From assembly GCA_963809815.1 (NCBI GenBank), contig CAWELM010000016.1:62001-126000 (forward strand): a DNA stretch of 64,000 nucleotides, given 5' to 3'. The position numbers and the translations under genes are program-made. The notes beneath the pieces are model-generated. The model did not search any database. It worked only from the letters and a program-made list of their open reading frames with translations, and was not told the origin of the DNA. This stretch comes from CAVVJA01 sp963809815. GTDB taxonomy: Bacteria; Actinomycetota; Actinomycetes; Mycobacteriales; Jatrophihabitantaceae. Shown piece after piece: positions 17,703-25,247 of the stretch (position 1 is the first letter of the stretch; every line of letters starts with the position of its first letter).

Positions 17703-18770
17703 CTAGTGTCGCGTGTTTGAAGTCTTCTTACGGTTTGTCTTGGTGAGGATTTCGTCTGCGGTTTTCGTCCAGACGAACGGCTCGCAGCGCTCGTTCCAGC
17801 CGTCGATGAAAGTCTCGATGGCGGTGATGAGGTCTTTGACGGAGGTGAAGGTGCCGCGGCGGATGGCCTGCCGGGTGATGATCCCGAAGAAGACCTCGAC
17901 GAGATTGAGCCACGACCCGCAGGTCGGGGTGTAGTGCATCGCGATCCGCGGGTTGTTCGCCAGCCACGCCTTCACCGTCGGGTGCTTGTGGGTGGCGTAG
18001 TTGTCGGCGACGACGTGCAGGTTGACCCGTGGGTAGGTCTTGGCGACCAGTTTCAGGAAGTCGAGGAACTCGACGTTGGTGTGCCGGTCGTAGCAGGCGT
18101 CGGTCACTTTCCCGGTCGCGACTTCCAGGGCCGCGAACAGGCTGGTGGTGCCGTGGCGGACGTAGTCGTGAGGTGCTTTCTCCGGTAGCCCCGGGCGCAT
18201 CGGCAGGATCGGCGCGGTGCGGTCGAGAGCTTGCACCTGGGTTTTCTCGTCGATGCACACGACGACGGCGTTGCGCGGTGGGTTCAGGTACAGCCCGACG
18301 ACGTCGCGGATCTTGGCGTCCAGTTCGGGGTCGGTGGAGAACTTGAACGTCTCCCGGCGCCAGGGCTGCAGTTTCCAGTCCCGCCAGATCCGGGCCACTG
18401 ACGCGAACGAGATCCCCAGGTGCTTCGCAAGCAGGCGCGCGGACCAGTGCGTCACTCCAAGCGATTCCGGCGGCGACGTCAAGGTCGCCACCACGACCTC
18501 GGCGTCATCGATCACCGGTGGCCGGCCCGACCGGTCCAGATCACCCAACGCGTTCACGCCGCCAGCCTCATACCGGCCACGCCACTGGATCACAGTCGGG
18601 CGGCTCATCCCGACCCGACGCGCGATCTCCGCGTTCGGCAGACCCTCCGCAGCCAGCAGCACGATCCGCGCCCGCTGCGCCAACCCCGCCTCCACCGTCG
18701 AGGACCGCACCAGCGCAGTGAGGTTCAGCTCATCACCGGCACGCAGCACAAGAGGCGCAGCAACAGACAC
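17703..18770 (-). CDS. IS630-family transposase
   Basis: The protein has 355 residues. The N-terminal helix-turn-helix region (AEGLPNAEIARRVGMSRPTV, then IQWRGRYEAGGVNALGD) is followed by a winged second DNA-binding part and a DDE catalytic domain. Visible acidic residues are Asp in VVVCIDEKTQ, Asp in VVADNYATHKH, and Glu in WLNLVEVFF. The reading frame is undisturbed. Its TAG stop (17703-17705) is not encoded wholly by the element: TA is the target duplication and the last base is host DNA. The GTG/ATG start is near the right terminal repeat. It acts by cut-and-paste at TA sites. Confidence 0.92.
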   Translation of the reverse strand: MSVAAPLVLRAGDELNLTALVRSSTVEAGLAQRARIVLLAAEGLPNAEIARRVGMSRPTVIQWRGRYEAGGVNALGDLDRSGRPPVIDDAEVVVATLTSPPESLGVTHWSARLLAKHLGISFASVARIWRDWKLQPWRRETFKFSTDPELDAKIRDVVGLYLNPPRNAVVVCIDEKTQVQALDRTAPILPMRPGLPEKAPHDYVRHGTTSLFAALEVATGKVTDACYDRHTNVEFLDFLKLVAKTYPRVNLHVVADNYATHKHPTVKAWLANNPRIAMHYTPTCGSWLNLVEVFFGIITRQAIRRGTFTSVKDLITAIETFIDGWNERCEPFVWTKTADEILTKTNRKKTSNTRH

Positions 18771-18820
18771 ACCTCATTGTCCCGAAGTCACACCGTAAAG
18801 TCATTTCCGACACGAAACAC
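17706..18820 (-). mobile_element. IS630-family insertion sequence, complete
   Basis: The element is 1115 bases between duplicated TA dinucleotides (17704-17705 and 18821-18822), as expected for IS630/Tc1-type insertion. The terminal inverted repeats are imperfect over ~30 bases: the left end reads GTGTCGCGTGT and the right end, on the other strand, GTGTTTCGTGT, with TTACGGT shared further in. The restored empty site is CTAG, the preferred IS630 target. The transposase fills nearly the whole element and is intact, so it may be active. Confidence 0.9.
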
Positions 18821-18905
18821 TAGGGGGCGGGGCGCTTTCTTCTGCAGGAACCCTCGCGCCGATTGGGGCGCCGGCGGAAACCCTTTAGCGCATGCGGTCA
18901 ACCCG

Positions 18906-19379
18906 TCAGAGACCCGGGCACGTGCCGGGATCCGGCTGGTCAATTCTCGGGGAGCCGCCCGTCGGCACACGCGGGAAAGTGACGAGAAGAATGTAGGGCA
19001 TCGTGCTGTCGTTATTGGTGACCTGATCAACTTCGCCCGGGCGTTCGATGAACGCGTCCCCGGCGCTGTACGTTTCGATCTGGCACTGGCTGCCGACCGC
19101 CGCGTGAACGGTGATCGATCCCTGCTTGACGACGATGATCGCGCCCCCCGGATGGGAGTGCCAGCCAGAGGAGCCACCGGGCTCGACCGTCAACTGCACC
19201 ATGACAATGTCCGTCCCGAATTGAAGCGGGATGGTCCCCTTCGAGACGTCATTTCCACGCGCCAAGACGACCTGCGACAGCCCTGACGGCGGCGTGGCCC
19301 CGCCAGGTGCGACGGAAAATGCCAGTACCACGCCAACGAGTGCTACGCCCACCAGTGACCATCGACCGAGTCGCTTCAT
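18906..19379 (-). CDS. Secreted cupin-domain protein
   Basis: The protein has 157 residues. A signal peptide (KRLGRWSLVGVALVGVVLAF, cleavage near SVAPGGA) precedes one cupin domain: VMVQLTVEPGGSSGWHSHPG carries the first motif with the metal-binding His residues, and GDAFIERPGEVDQVTN the second. It should be a metal-binding extracytoplasmic cupin of unknown substrate. AAGGAG lies seven bases before the ATG. It faces away from the cupredoxin-like gene at 19525, so the 145-base gap holds divergent promoters. Confidence 0.8.
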   Translation of the reverse strand: MKRLGRWSLVGVALVGVVLAFSVAPGGATPPSGLSQVVLARGNDVSKGTIPLQFGTDIVMVQLTVEPGGSSGWHSHPGGAIIVVKQGSITVHAAVGSQCQIETYSAGDAFIERPGEVDQVTNNDSTMPYILLVTFPRVPTGGSPRIDQPDPGTCPGL

Positions 19380-19524
19380 CGCCTACTCCTTATCGGAACG
19401 CTGTGCGAGTCATTAGACCAAACCAGGTGCTCGCTGGGAACTATCTTGGAATCGTCCTGGAACCTTGGACGCCTGGGGACCAAAGCCTCTGCTCGTTTCA
19501 GGTCGCGTTGGTTCTACTTAGATA

Positions 19525-20142
19525 GTGGCTCGCCCAAGCCGGTCCCTGTGCGTCGTCGTCCTCGCCGCCGCGTCGCTTGCGGTGGCGCTGGCAGGGTGTG
19601 GCAGCACAACTAGCCGGTCGCCCAACGCCGCCATGATGGGCGGCCGTGACTCGGTGCCAGGGATGATGGCGAGTGCCCCGTCGGGCTACCACTACTTTCG
19701 GCTGGCATGTTCGGCGCCGTCGTCGCTGCCCGGCAGTACCGTGCGCGTCGTCCTCGCCGATATGGGGATGACGCATCTAATGGGCGGCGTCGCGCCGCTG
19801 GGCGGCCACATGATGTTGCACGCGACGCCCACCACTATTCCTGCGGCGCAGGTCAGTCTGGTGCCTTACAACATGGGCTGGCGCACGCATGAGTTGGTCG
19901 TACTAAAGCTGCCTGCGGGCACAGCAGCCGGTCAATGCCGTCCGGGCGCAGACGGGAAAGTGAGTGAGTCCGGAAGCCTCGGCGAGGCATCCAACTCGTG
20001 TGCTGCCGGCGCGGGCGACGGAATCACCGCCGGCAGCGTTGGTTGGACAACCGTCAACCTCGCTCCCGGCAGATACGAACTGGTGTGCAACCTACCCAAC
20101 CACTACGCCAACGGCATGCACCAACAACTCGTCGTAACCTGA
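19525..20142 (+). CDS. Cupredoxin-like lipoprotein
   Basis: The protein has 205 residues. The N-terminus is a lipoprotein signal with lipobox LAGC near residue 25. The body is rich in Met and His (GMTHLMGG, LGGHMMLHA). The C-terminus carries a type 1 copper pattern: an upstream His in WRTHELVVL, then Cys-His-Met in YELVCNLPNHYANGMHQQL, as in sulfocyanin or plastocyanin-like domains. It is probably an outer-surface electron carrier or copper-binding protein. The GTG start has no strong ribosome binding site. Its neighbour is a secreted cupin on the opposite strand; both may serve extracytoplasmic metal handling. Confidence 0.75.
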   Translation: MARPSRSLCVVVLAAASLAVALAGCGSTTSRSPNAAMMGGRDSVPGMMASAPSGYHYFRLACSAPSSLPGSTVRVVLADMGMTHLMGGVAPLGGHMMLHATPTTIPAAQVSLVPYNMGWRTHELVVLKLPAGTAAGQCRPGADGKVSESGSLGEASNSCAAGAGDGITAGSVGWTTVNLAPGRYELVCNLPNHYANGMHQQLVVT

Positions 20143-20151
20143 AGTGCGCTT

Positions 20152-20370
20152 TTAGCGGTCCTCGTCCCGCGGGAAAGCGGTCGCCCACGGCGGCCGGGTC
20201 TGCGGCTCCGCGCCCACCGGCCACGCGAGCCGCCGGCCGGCTTTCTGCAGAACGTGCTGCCCGTCGTGACCAACGACCAGCTGGCAGCGGTCACCCTCGC
20301 CGTCGACCTCGGCGCACCGGTACTGGTCGAGGTTCCACGGGTCGCTCGGCGCCGGGTACAGATACGCCAT
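20152..20370 (-). CDS. Small Cys/His protein, unknown function
   Basis: The protein has 72 residues with a Cys-His pattern YRCAEVDGEGDRCQLVVGHD followed by GQH, which could bind zinc. Proteins of this RC-x(n)-C-x(n)-GHxGxH type are common in actinobacterial accessory regions and have no known function. It converges on the cupredoxin-like gene with a 9-base gap. Its leader (20407-20469) holds two strong hairpins. Confidence 0.5.
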   Translation of the reverse strand: MAYLYPAPSDPWNLDQYRCAEVDGEGDRCQLVVGHDGQHVLQKAGRRLAWPVGAEPQTRPPWATAFPRDEDR

Positions 20371-20406
20371 AGCTCGGTGTCGCTCACGGCTCTGACAATG
20401 TGGGTC

Positions 20407-20469
20407 GGCCTGGCGCCGAGGAAGGGTTCCGCCAGGCCGGCTCCGAGTCGGGGGATCTTCCCATCCCCC
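20407..20469. other. Two adjacent hairpins in the leader of the small Cys/His gene
   Basis: GGCCTGGC (20407-20414) pairs with GCCAGGCC (20431-20438), and GGGGGAT (20450-20456) pairs with ATCCCCC (20463-20469) around a 6-base loop. No T-tract follows on the minus strand; on the plus strand TGTCTGTC follows weakly. They may act as terminator or attenuator structures. Confidence 0.4.
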
Positions 20470-20582
20470 TGTCTGTCAGCGTCCGACGCCGCGGGAACGT
20501 CACACATGGGGCACCCCGGGCATACCGCAATACACCGTGCTGACGGTGCTACCCGTGTACTTCCACGTCTAGATTGATCCAG

Positions 20583-20825
20583 GTGACCAGCCGAGAGCAG
20601 GTGTTCCTCGTGCCGGACCGGCCCGAGGCGTGCACGTGCGAGGTGTTGCCTACCTTGCCGGGTCCGGTTGGTGGGGGTCGGGACTCGGTGCGGTTGCGGC
20701 AGGATCCGGGATGTCCGGAGCATGGGCATCTGGTCATCCCAGGGTGCGTAGCATGGCCCCGGCTGGGCCGCCTGATCTCGCCGAGGCTGTCGTCAGCCGC
20801 GGGTCACCCGTGCATACCGTGGTGA
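20583..20825 (+). CDS. Possible small Cys-rich protein
   Basis: A GTG-started frame of ~80 codons begins TSREQVFLVPDRPEACTCEV and continues with DPGCPEHGHLVIPG, a CxC...CPxHGH pattern seen in short zinc-binding actinobacterial proteins. The C-terminal third looks random, so the real end may have been lost. There is no neighbour in operon position. No function is proposed. Confidence 0.35.
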   Translation: MTSREQVFLVPDRPEACTCEVLPTLPGPVGGGRDSVRLRQDPGCPEHGHLVIPGCVAWPRLGRLISPRLSSAAGHPCIPW

Positions 20826-20955
20826 CCGTCCATACCGGCTAGCTGACCCAGACACGCCCGGCGGGTGTGTGACCAGGGTGCGTCGATTCGCCTATGTCCC
20901 CCCGCAAACACTGCGCCCAGAGACACCGGGACACACCTACGTCATACCCGTCCGG

Positions 20956-21086
20956 GGGTGAACCATCGGGTGACCCATCGGCCTGAACCACCTGGGGGGT
21001 CGTGAGCCAGTGGGTCACGAGCAAACACGGGGTTCAGAGAGGTTCACGAAAAGGGTGAGTCACTGGGTCATACCCCCCTAGGGTAT
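20956..21086. repeat. Iteron-like cluster of direct and inverted short repeats
   Basis: Two 12-base units, GGGTGAACCATC (20956-20967) and GGGTGACCCATC (20968-20979), abut each other, followed by a degenerate copy GGCCTGAACCACC (20980-20992). TGGGTCA recurs at 21011-21017 and 21064-21070, inverted relative to TGACCCA (20971-20977). GGTTCA occurs twice near 21031-21046. The hairpin ATACCC/GGGTAT closes the cluster (21070-21086). The whole 20830-21308 stretch has no convincing gene and lower GC than its neighbours. Beside a replication-type ATPase wreck, this may be an old origin or operator array. Confidence 0.5.
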
Positions 21087-21308
21087 CTGTCGGAACGATG
21101 CAACATCCCGCTGCATCACAGAACACCCTTACGGAACAGTGTGGTTCTCTGTTAACCCGCAACGGAACGCGCTTACACGATGCCGAATAGTGCCAGGCGT
21201 CGGAACAATCGTCCGCTAAACGGGTACGCCGTGTCTCCATGTCTCAAACGTTTAGCCCCTGGCCGCAGCCCGAGAGGCTGGAGTAGGGCCCTAACCACGG
21301 CCAGGGGG

Positions 21309-21508
21309 TCAGAGGTTCGGCGCGTCCCCGGCGCCCGGCTCATGCGCGGTCGCGTCATCAGGCAACCTCGCGTCAAACCACGCCTGCGCTTGCTGCTGCT
21401 GCATCGCGTTACCCGACATCGCCGCGTTCACCGCCTCAGCGAAAGCGCAACTGTCGCCTCATACGCGACGTCACCGGAGAACGGGCTAGCACCGGACGGG
21501 GCGGTCAC
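21309..21508 (-). pseudogene. Frameshifted small gene behind the ATPase fragment
   Basis: A GTG start overlaps the ATPase stop (GTGA, 21505-21508). The frame reads TAPSGASPFSGDVAYEATVA, then needs a one-base shift to continue as FAEAVNAAMSGNAMQQQQAQ, AWFDARLPDDATAHEPGAGD and APNL with a stop at 21309. The restored product would have ~66 residues. The tight overlap shows it once formed an operon with the ATPase gene. The family is unknown. Confidence 0.5.
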
Positions 21509-22134
21509 TCCATGCCCCGATACTGCCGGCGCAACCAGCGGGCACGGACACCCCGACCAACCGCGGCCGGGTCCGCATCGTCCGGCATCATCCGGGCCGC
21601 TATCTCGTAATGCAGGGCCGGAGGTTCGTGCACATCCAGATCCTCACCGGAGTCCGGGTCGACACCGGCGCGACGCAGCGCAGCCCGGCGTCGCGAACGT
21701 TCCTGCGCATCCTCCAAATCCATCGTCGCCGACACGTAAGCGAGCCGTTCACCGTGGCTCATACCCACACCCGGCGGCATCTCCCGCCCCGACTCCAGCG
21801 AGCGGTAAACATCCCGCATCGGAACGCCCGCCGCGGAAGACTGCCGCACAACCCAATCATCGAGAGCACGCCGAAACGACTCGTCAGCCCGCGCCAGACG
21901 CGCCCGCTCCTCACGCTCACCCGCCCGGCGATACCCCTCAGGGTTCTGCGCGACGACCAGGGCGACGCCGAGCGCGAGGTAGGACTTGCCGATTTTGGGC
22001 GGGCCGGCGAGCAGGGTGATTCCGCCGCGGGGCAGGATCTTGTCGACCAGGTAGCTAGGCGCGGGGAAGTTCATCCCGTCGAGCTCTGCGAAGTTGATCG
22101 CTTTGGCGAACGGGTCCGGCTGGCCGGCGAGCAC
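21505..22134 (-). pseudogene. Chimeric fragment: Walker-A half of a RepA/AAA_25-like ATPase joined to another protein
   Basis: Residues 1-60 show the start of a plasmid RepA-like ATPase: NFPAPSYLVDKILPRGG followed by the P-loop TLLAGPPKIGKSYLALGVAL. Instead of the Walker B and remaining core, the frame runs after QNPEG into a charged, helical sequence (YRRAGEREERARLARADESF ... ALHYEIAARMM) that I cannot assign. Upstream, the same frame continues through a stop into integrase-like sequence. It therefore looks like a deletion junction of two or three genes rather than a functional protein, though the frame is open for 209 codons and could be expressed from GTG. Confidence 0.55.
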
Positions 22135-22540
22135 GCCGACCGCGTCCCGGACGTGACTGGGCGACAGGCCCGACGCGACCAGTTCCGCGACCTACGCCTG
22201 CACCTCTCCGTGCTCGACCTGGATCAGCAGCACATCGCGCCTGCGCGGGAGAACGTGGGTGGATCGACTCGTACAGCGCGAACATGGAGGGCTTGAGATT
22301 GACCTTTCCCGTCAGCATTGCTGGGCCATCGCGCCGACCGTGATTCGGGAGCGCGCGAGATCGACCTAGGTTCCGGTCTGCACGGCTGGCGTAACGGAGT
22401 CGAGCCAGTTCTGGGCGTCGATCTTGCGGGAGGAGTGGCGGGAGTGTTCCTTGCCGTCGTGGTCGCGGTACCGCGCCCGCCATTGGCCCTCCGGACGCTT
22501 CGCGATGTTCCCCAGGTAATCGCCTCCAAGCCGCGTGACG
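22135..22540 (-). pseudogene. Tyrosine recombinase (integrase) N-terminal remnant
   Basis: Three minus-strand pieces in different frames reconstruct an actinobacterial phage-type integrase N-terminus. The Arm-binding domain is LGNIAKRPEGQWRARYRDHD ... HSSRKIDAQNWLDSVT, interrupted by TAG at 22366-22368. The core-binding start is LTGKVNLKPSMFALYES. The third piece is VEHGEVQA-stop-VAELVASGLSPSHVRDAV, where the usual Trp codon is TAG. The catalytic domain is missing. It is a dead integrase that probably once moved this island into tRNA-Val. Confidence 0.7.
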
Positions 22541-22620
22541 ACCTCGGTGTACCACGACGATCCGCCAAGCCGAACCGCAAAGAGGCAGCCAACGACAACC
22601 AACGCCAGTAACCTGTTTCC

Positions 22621-22851
22621 GTGGCCTTCGAGCGGATCACGATCAACCCGGACGTCATGGGTGGCATGCCCGTCATCCGGGGCCTGCGCATGCCGGTTGC
22701 CACCGTGGTGGCCATGGTCGCTGACGGGATGTCCGTGGCCGAGATACTCGACGACTTCCCTGATCTCGAAGCCGACGATATTGCTGAGGCGCTGCGCTAC
22801 GCCGCTGCGGCGGTGCGTGAACGAGAACTGCCGTTACGCCCCTCGGCATGA
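22621..22851 (+). CDS. DUF433 antitoxin-like protein
   Basis: The protein has 76 residues and begins FERITINPDVMGGMPVIRGL, the DUF433 signature, followed by a winged helix (VATVVAMVADGMSVAEILDD, FPDLEADDIAEALRYA). DUF433 proteins usually precede a DUF5615 PIN-like partner and are taken as DNA-binding antitoxins. Here the next gene overlaps it by four bases (ATGA), the classic arrangement of a toxin-antitoxin operon. GTG is the start codon. Confidence 0.85.
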   Translation: MAFERITINPDVMGGMPVIRGLRMPVATVVAMVADGMSVAEILDDFPDLEADDIAEALRYAAAAVRERELPLRPSA

Positions 22852-23231
22852 GGTTCTTGCTCGATGAGAACCTGTCGCCCAAAGTCGCTGCACCGCTTCG
22901 CGCAGCCGGCCACGACGTCACCATCGCTCGCGAGGTCGGGCTGCGCTCCGCGACCGACCAGGTCGTCATCGAGACGGCTCGGCGCGAGGCTCGGGTGCTA
23001 GTCAGCGCCGATACCGACTTTGGTGCGATCCTCGCCCTGTCGGGCGCCGCAACGCCGTCGTTCGTTCTCGTGCGCCGGGCCGCGAACCGCAGGCCAGATG
23101 AGCAGGCAGCACTCATCCTGAACAACCTCGAGACCGTCGTCGCTGACCTCGCCGCCGGCGCCATCGTCGTCCTCGGCGAAACAACGCTTCGCATCCATCG
23201 CCTGTCCATCGGCGAAGACAGCTCACCCTGA
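22848..23231 (+). CDS. DUF5615 PIN-like toxin
   Basis: The protein has 127 residues. It begins MRFLLDENLSPKVAAPLRAA, with the acidic residues of Mut7-C/PIN-like nucleases; VLVSADTDFGAILALSG provides the next Asp pair and PSFVLVR the following strand. PIN-fold toxins cleave RNA. The gene overlaps the DUF433 antitoxin by four bases, which fixes the pairing. The toxin activity is inferred from family context. Confidence 0.85.
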   Translation: MRFLLDENLSPKVAAPLRAAGHDVTIAREVGLRSATDQVVIETARREARVLVSADTDFGAILALSGAATPSFVLVRRAANRRPDEQAALILNNLETVVADLAAGAIVVLGETTLRIHRLSIGEDSSP

Positions 23232-23482
23232 GCCTGTCCGACCCTCACGCCACCGACTGCCAGAGCCTCACGCCAGTTGCCTGGGAACCGCCCCGGCTGT
23301 CGCGACGAGGGCGAACAGCCATCCACTGAGAATCACCAAGCACAGCAGGTAAAACTCGATTGATGCCTGCGAGCTCTGAGCAAGCCAGGGTGATTGGGTG
23401 CTTGCCCCGCCCGCGCCGAGTTGAGGATGCCTTGGTATATCTGCGTCGAGGCGTTGCCCCGCCAGATAGGAGAGCACCAGCA

Positions 23483-24019
23483 ATGAACGGAAGGCCATCA
23501 TTCGAGCCGTACGACTTCCTCGGCCGTCTCAAGCGAGATGAGATCTTTGTCCCAATCGTCTTGTATGGCATTGTCAAGCCCGCCGAAGACAATGACGATT
23601 ATCTGCTGTTCGCGCACGGTAACGCCTGTAAGAACTGGTTCAGGATCCCACTGTCCAGTATCGAGAACGTCAGCGTGCTGAGGTTTGTGCCTTGTGACGA
23701 TCACAAACATCCGTTGGTTTCTCTCGCGCTAAAGCAGCCCGAAACGGAAGAGGGACAGCTGTTTGTCTCGCTCTTCCAGGCGACTTCTGCTCAGGCCCGG
23801 AACCAGGTGTCCATTCCACGACAGCGTCGCTACAACAGAGCGCCATTCGAGGGTTCACGCCCGCGGCTTTTGGCTCAAGACCATGGCGTCCCGCACGGAC
23901 CACCAGCGGGGGACTTAAACCCCTCGTGCGCAGGTTGCCCGGCCTGGGTTGATGACCAGGGCTGGTTCGGCATCCTGGTTGACTGCGACGCAACCACGTG
24001 TACCTACGAGGAGTACTAG
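23483..24019 (+). CDS. Hypothetical protein with C-terminal cysteine cluster
   Basis: The protein has 178 residues and I do not recognise its family. The N-terminal half (FEPYDFLGRLKRDEIFVPIV ... NWFRIPLSSIENVSVL) looks like a compact beta-rich domain. A basic linker follows, and the C-terminus has CAGCPAWVDD...VDCDATTC, four cysteines that could bind metal. ATG at 23483 follows AGGAGAG at suitable distance. A terminator-like hairpin lies 52 bases after the stop. Confidence 0.55.
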   Translation: MNGRPSFEPYDFLGRLKRDEIFVPIVLYGIVKPAEDNDDYLLFAHGNACKNWFRIPLSSIENVSVLRFVPCDDHKHPLVSLALKQPETEEGQLFVSLFQATSAQARNQVSIPRQRRYNRAPFEGSRPRLLAQDHGVPHGPPAGDLNPSCAGCPAWVDDQGWFGILVDCDATTCTYEEY

Positions 24020-24070
24020 CCGAACCGTTACGCGAGCGGCGGTTCGACTTCGGTGAGGCTACATGTGCCG

Positions 24071-24094
24071 GTCGTGGACGGGGCTGTCCACGAC
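24071..24094. terminator. Terminator-like hairpin
   Basis: GTCGTGGAC (24071-24079) pairs perfectly with GTCCACGAC (24086-24094) around GGGGCT. GTAATTCT follows on the plus strand, so the T-tract is weak. It lies just behind the gene ending at 24019. The rest of 24020-24213 shows no gene. Confidence 0.45.
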
Positions 24095-24213
24095 GTAATT
24101 CTGCTCACCCGCGCCACCGTGCAGACCGCATCGCGGCCCGCAGTCGCCGACGCGCAGAGTGAATAGATGCATACCGTCCTTTGAGGACCCAGCCGAAACG
24201 TGCATACGGTGGC

Positions 24214-24486
24214 TCACACTGCGTCGTTGTCAGCTGCGTCGCGCCACTCGGCGACGCGACGCTCGATGGCAGAGGTTTTCTCCTTCGGGTCCATCTCCTT
24301 CATCAGGCGAAGCCACTCCTGTCCTGCGAAAACACGCGCGAACTCCCGACTACCGGCGGGTGCGTTCAGCTGAACGCGGCGCGTCGCCGCAGTCTGGATG
24401 CAACGACGAGCCAGCTTGATTGCGTTAGGGGCGACCTCAGTCCAGCTGCCAAGCGCGCGTAGCGCCCCTAACGCGACAATCCTCAA
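24214..24486 (-). CDS. Hypothetical protein, 90 residues
   Basis: The N-terminal part (ALGALRALGSWTEVAPNAIK) is hydrophobic-helical. The C-terminal part (FARVFAGQEWLRLMKEMDPK, then AIERRVAEWRDAADNDAV) is a charged helix with natural protein composition, whereas the opposite strand in this stretch reads as Arg/Ser-rich shadow. No family is recognised. It could be the C-terminal remnant of a larger island gene. Start and reality are uncertain. Confidence 0.4.
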   Translation of the reverse strand: MRIVALGALRALGSWTEVAPNAIKLARRCIQTAATRRVQLNAPAGSREFARVFAGQEWLRLMKEMDPKEKTSAIERRVAEWRDAADNDAV

Positions 24487-24655
24487 GCTCAGTAGGCGAA
24501 AGTCGATTGGGAAGCATTCTCCGCCTTATCGGACCTGTGAGCTGCGTGCGACCCTCCGGACCGGTCATCCGGGCCGGGCGCACCACTTCTGATCGCCCAG
24601 TCATTTCCGCTCGGCGCTATAGGCTCGATTTGGGCGCTGTCAGGGCGGAGGAGCC

Positions 24656-25195
24656 ATGAATGCGAGTTCCGACCATGTCGGTGTCACACCCGGGAAGTCT
24701 GCCTCGGTCGGAACCCCGCGGGCTGCGCGCCGCCGGGCGGCGGGCATATACGGAACGGTCATCACAGCGGCAGTATTGGCATCGGCAGGCGGCCGCTTAC
24801 CCACACCGGCTTTAGCCGTTGCGGTCCTCATCACGTTGATCGTGTATTGGGTGGCCGAGTTGTACTCGGAGATCCTCGGCGAGCAGGCCATGTACGCCGG
24901 TTCGCCAATTGGGCCACGAATCCGGGACGGGATGGCGAGCACCTGGACGATGGTCTCGGCTGCATACATTCCAGTTCTAGCGCTCCTTGTCAGTCGTCTG
25001 TTCGGAGCGTCGGCGACGGTGGCCGCCAACATTGCGCTCGCGGTGGCGGTAGTCGTGCTGGTAATTCACGGCTGGTTTGCCGGTCGTGCCGCGAGGTTGC
25101 ATGGTGTGCAATTGCTGATCGTCACAACGATCGCGGGCGGCCTAGGTATCGTGATGATCATTCTGAAGAACTTTGTCGTGACCAATCTGCATTGA
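24656..25195 (+). CDS. Four-helix membrane protein, unknown function
   Basis: The protein has 179 residues with a ~30-residue charged cytoplasmic N-terminus and four to five membrane segments: GTVITAAVLASAG, TPALAVAVLITLIVYWVA, YIPVLALLVSRL, NIALAVAVVVLVIHGWF and LLIVTTIAGGLGIVMIIL. A conserved-looking polar loop (ELYSEILGEQ) follows helix 2. No transporter signature is seen. The ATG follows GGAGGAG directly. The next gene, a P-loop kinase, starts 52 bases after the stop on the same strand. Confidence 0.6.
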   Translation: MNASSDHVGVTPGKSASVGTPRAARRRAAGIYGTVITAAVLASAGGRLPTPALAVAVLITLIVYWVAELYSEILGEQAMYAGSPIGPRIRDGMASTWTMVSAAYIPVLALLVSRLFGASATVAANIALAVAVVVLVIHGWFAGRAARLHGVQLLIVTTIAGGLGIVMIILKNFVVTNLH

Positions 25196-25247
25196 CGACG
25201 TACCGACGAGCGGTCAGCTGAAGATCGGCGCCTCGCCGACCGGTACC

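Larger units (their letters stand above)
17680..18835. terminator. Bidirectional intrinsic terminator split by an IS element
   Basis: GCGCCCCGCCC (17680-17690) and its exact complement GGGCGGGGCGC (18825-18835) are separated only by the IS and a ~16-base loop. The right arm is followed by TTTCTTCT, and on the other strand the left arm is followed by CTCTTTGC. Without the insertion this is an 11-base GC stem with T-rich tails on both sides. The IS entered at the CTAG in the loop. Confidence 0.7.

Noticed and set aside
21180..22019. 279-codon Pro/Arg/His-rich plus-strand frame
   Set aside because: The composition is shadow-like, and the minus strand has recognisable ATPase and small-gene remnants.
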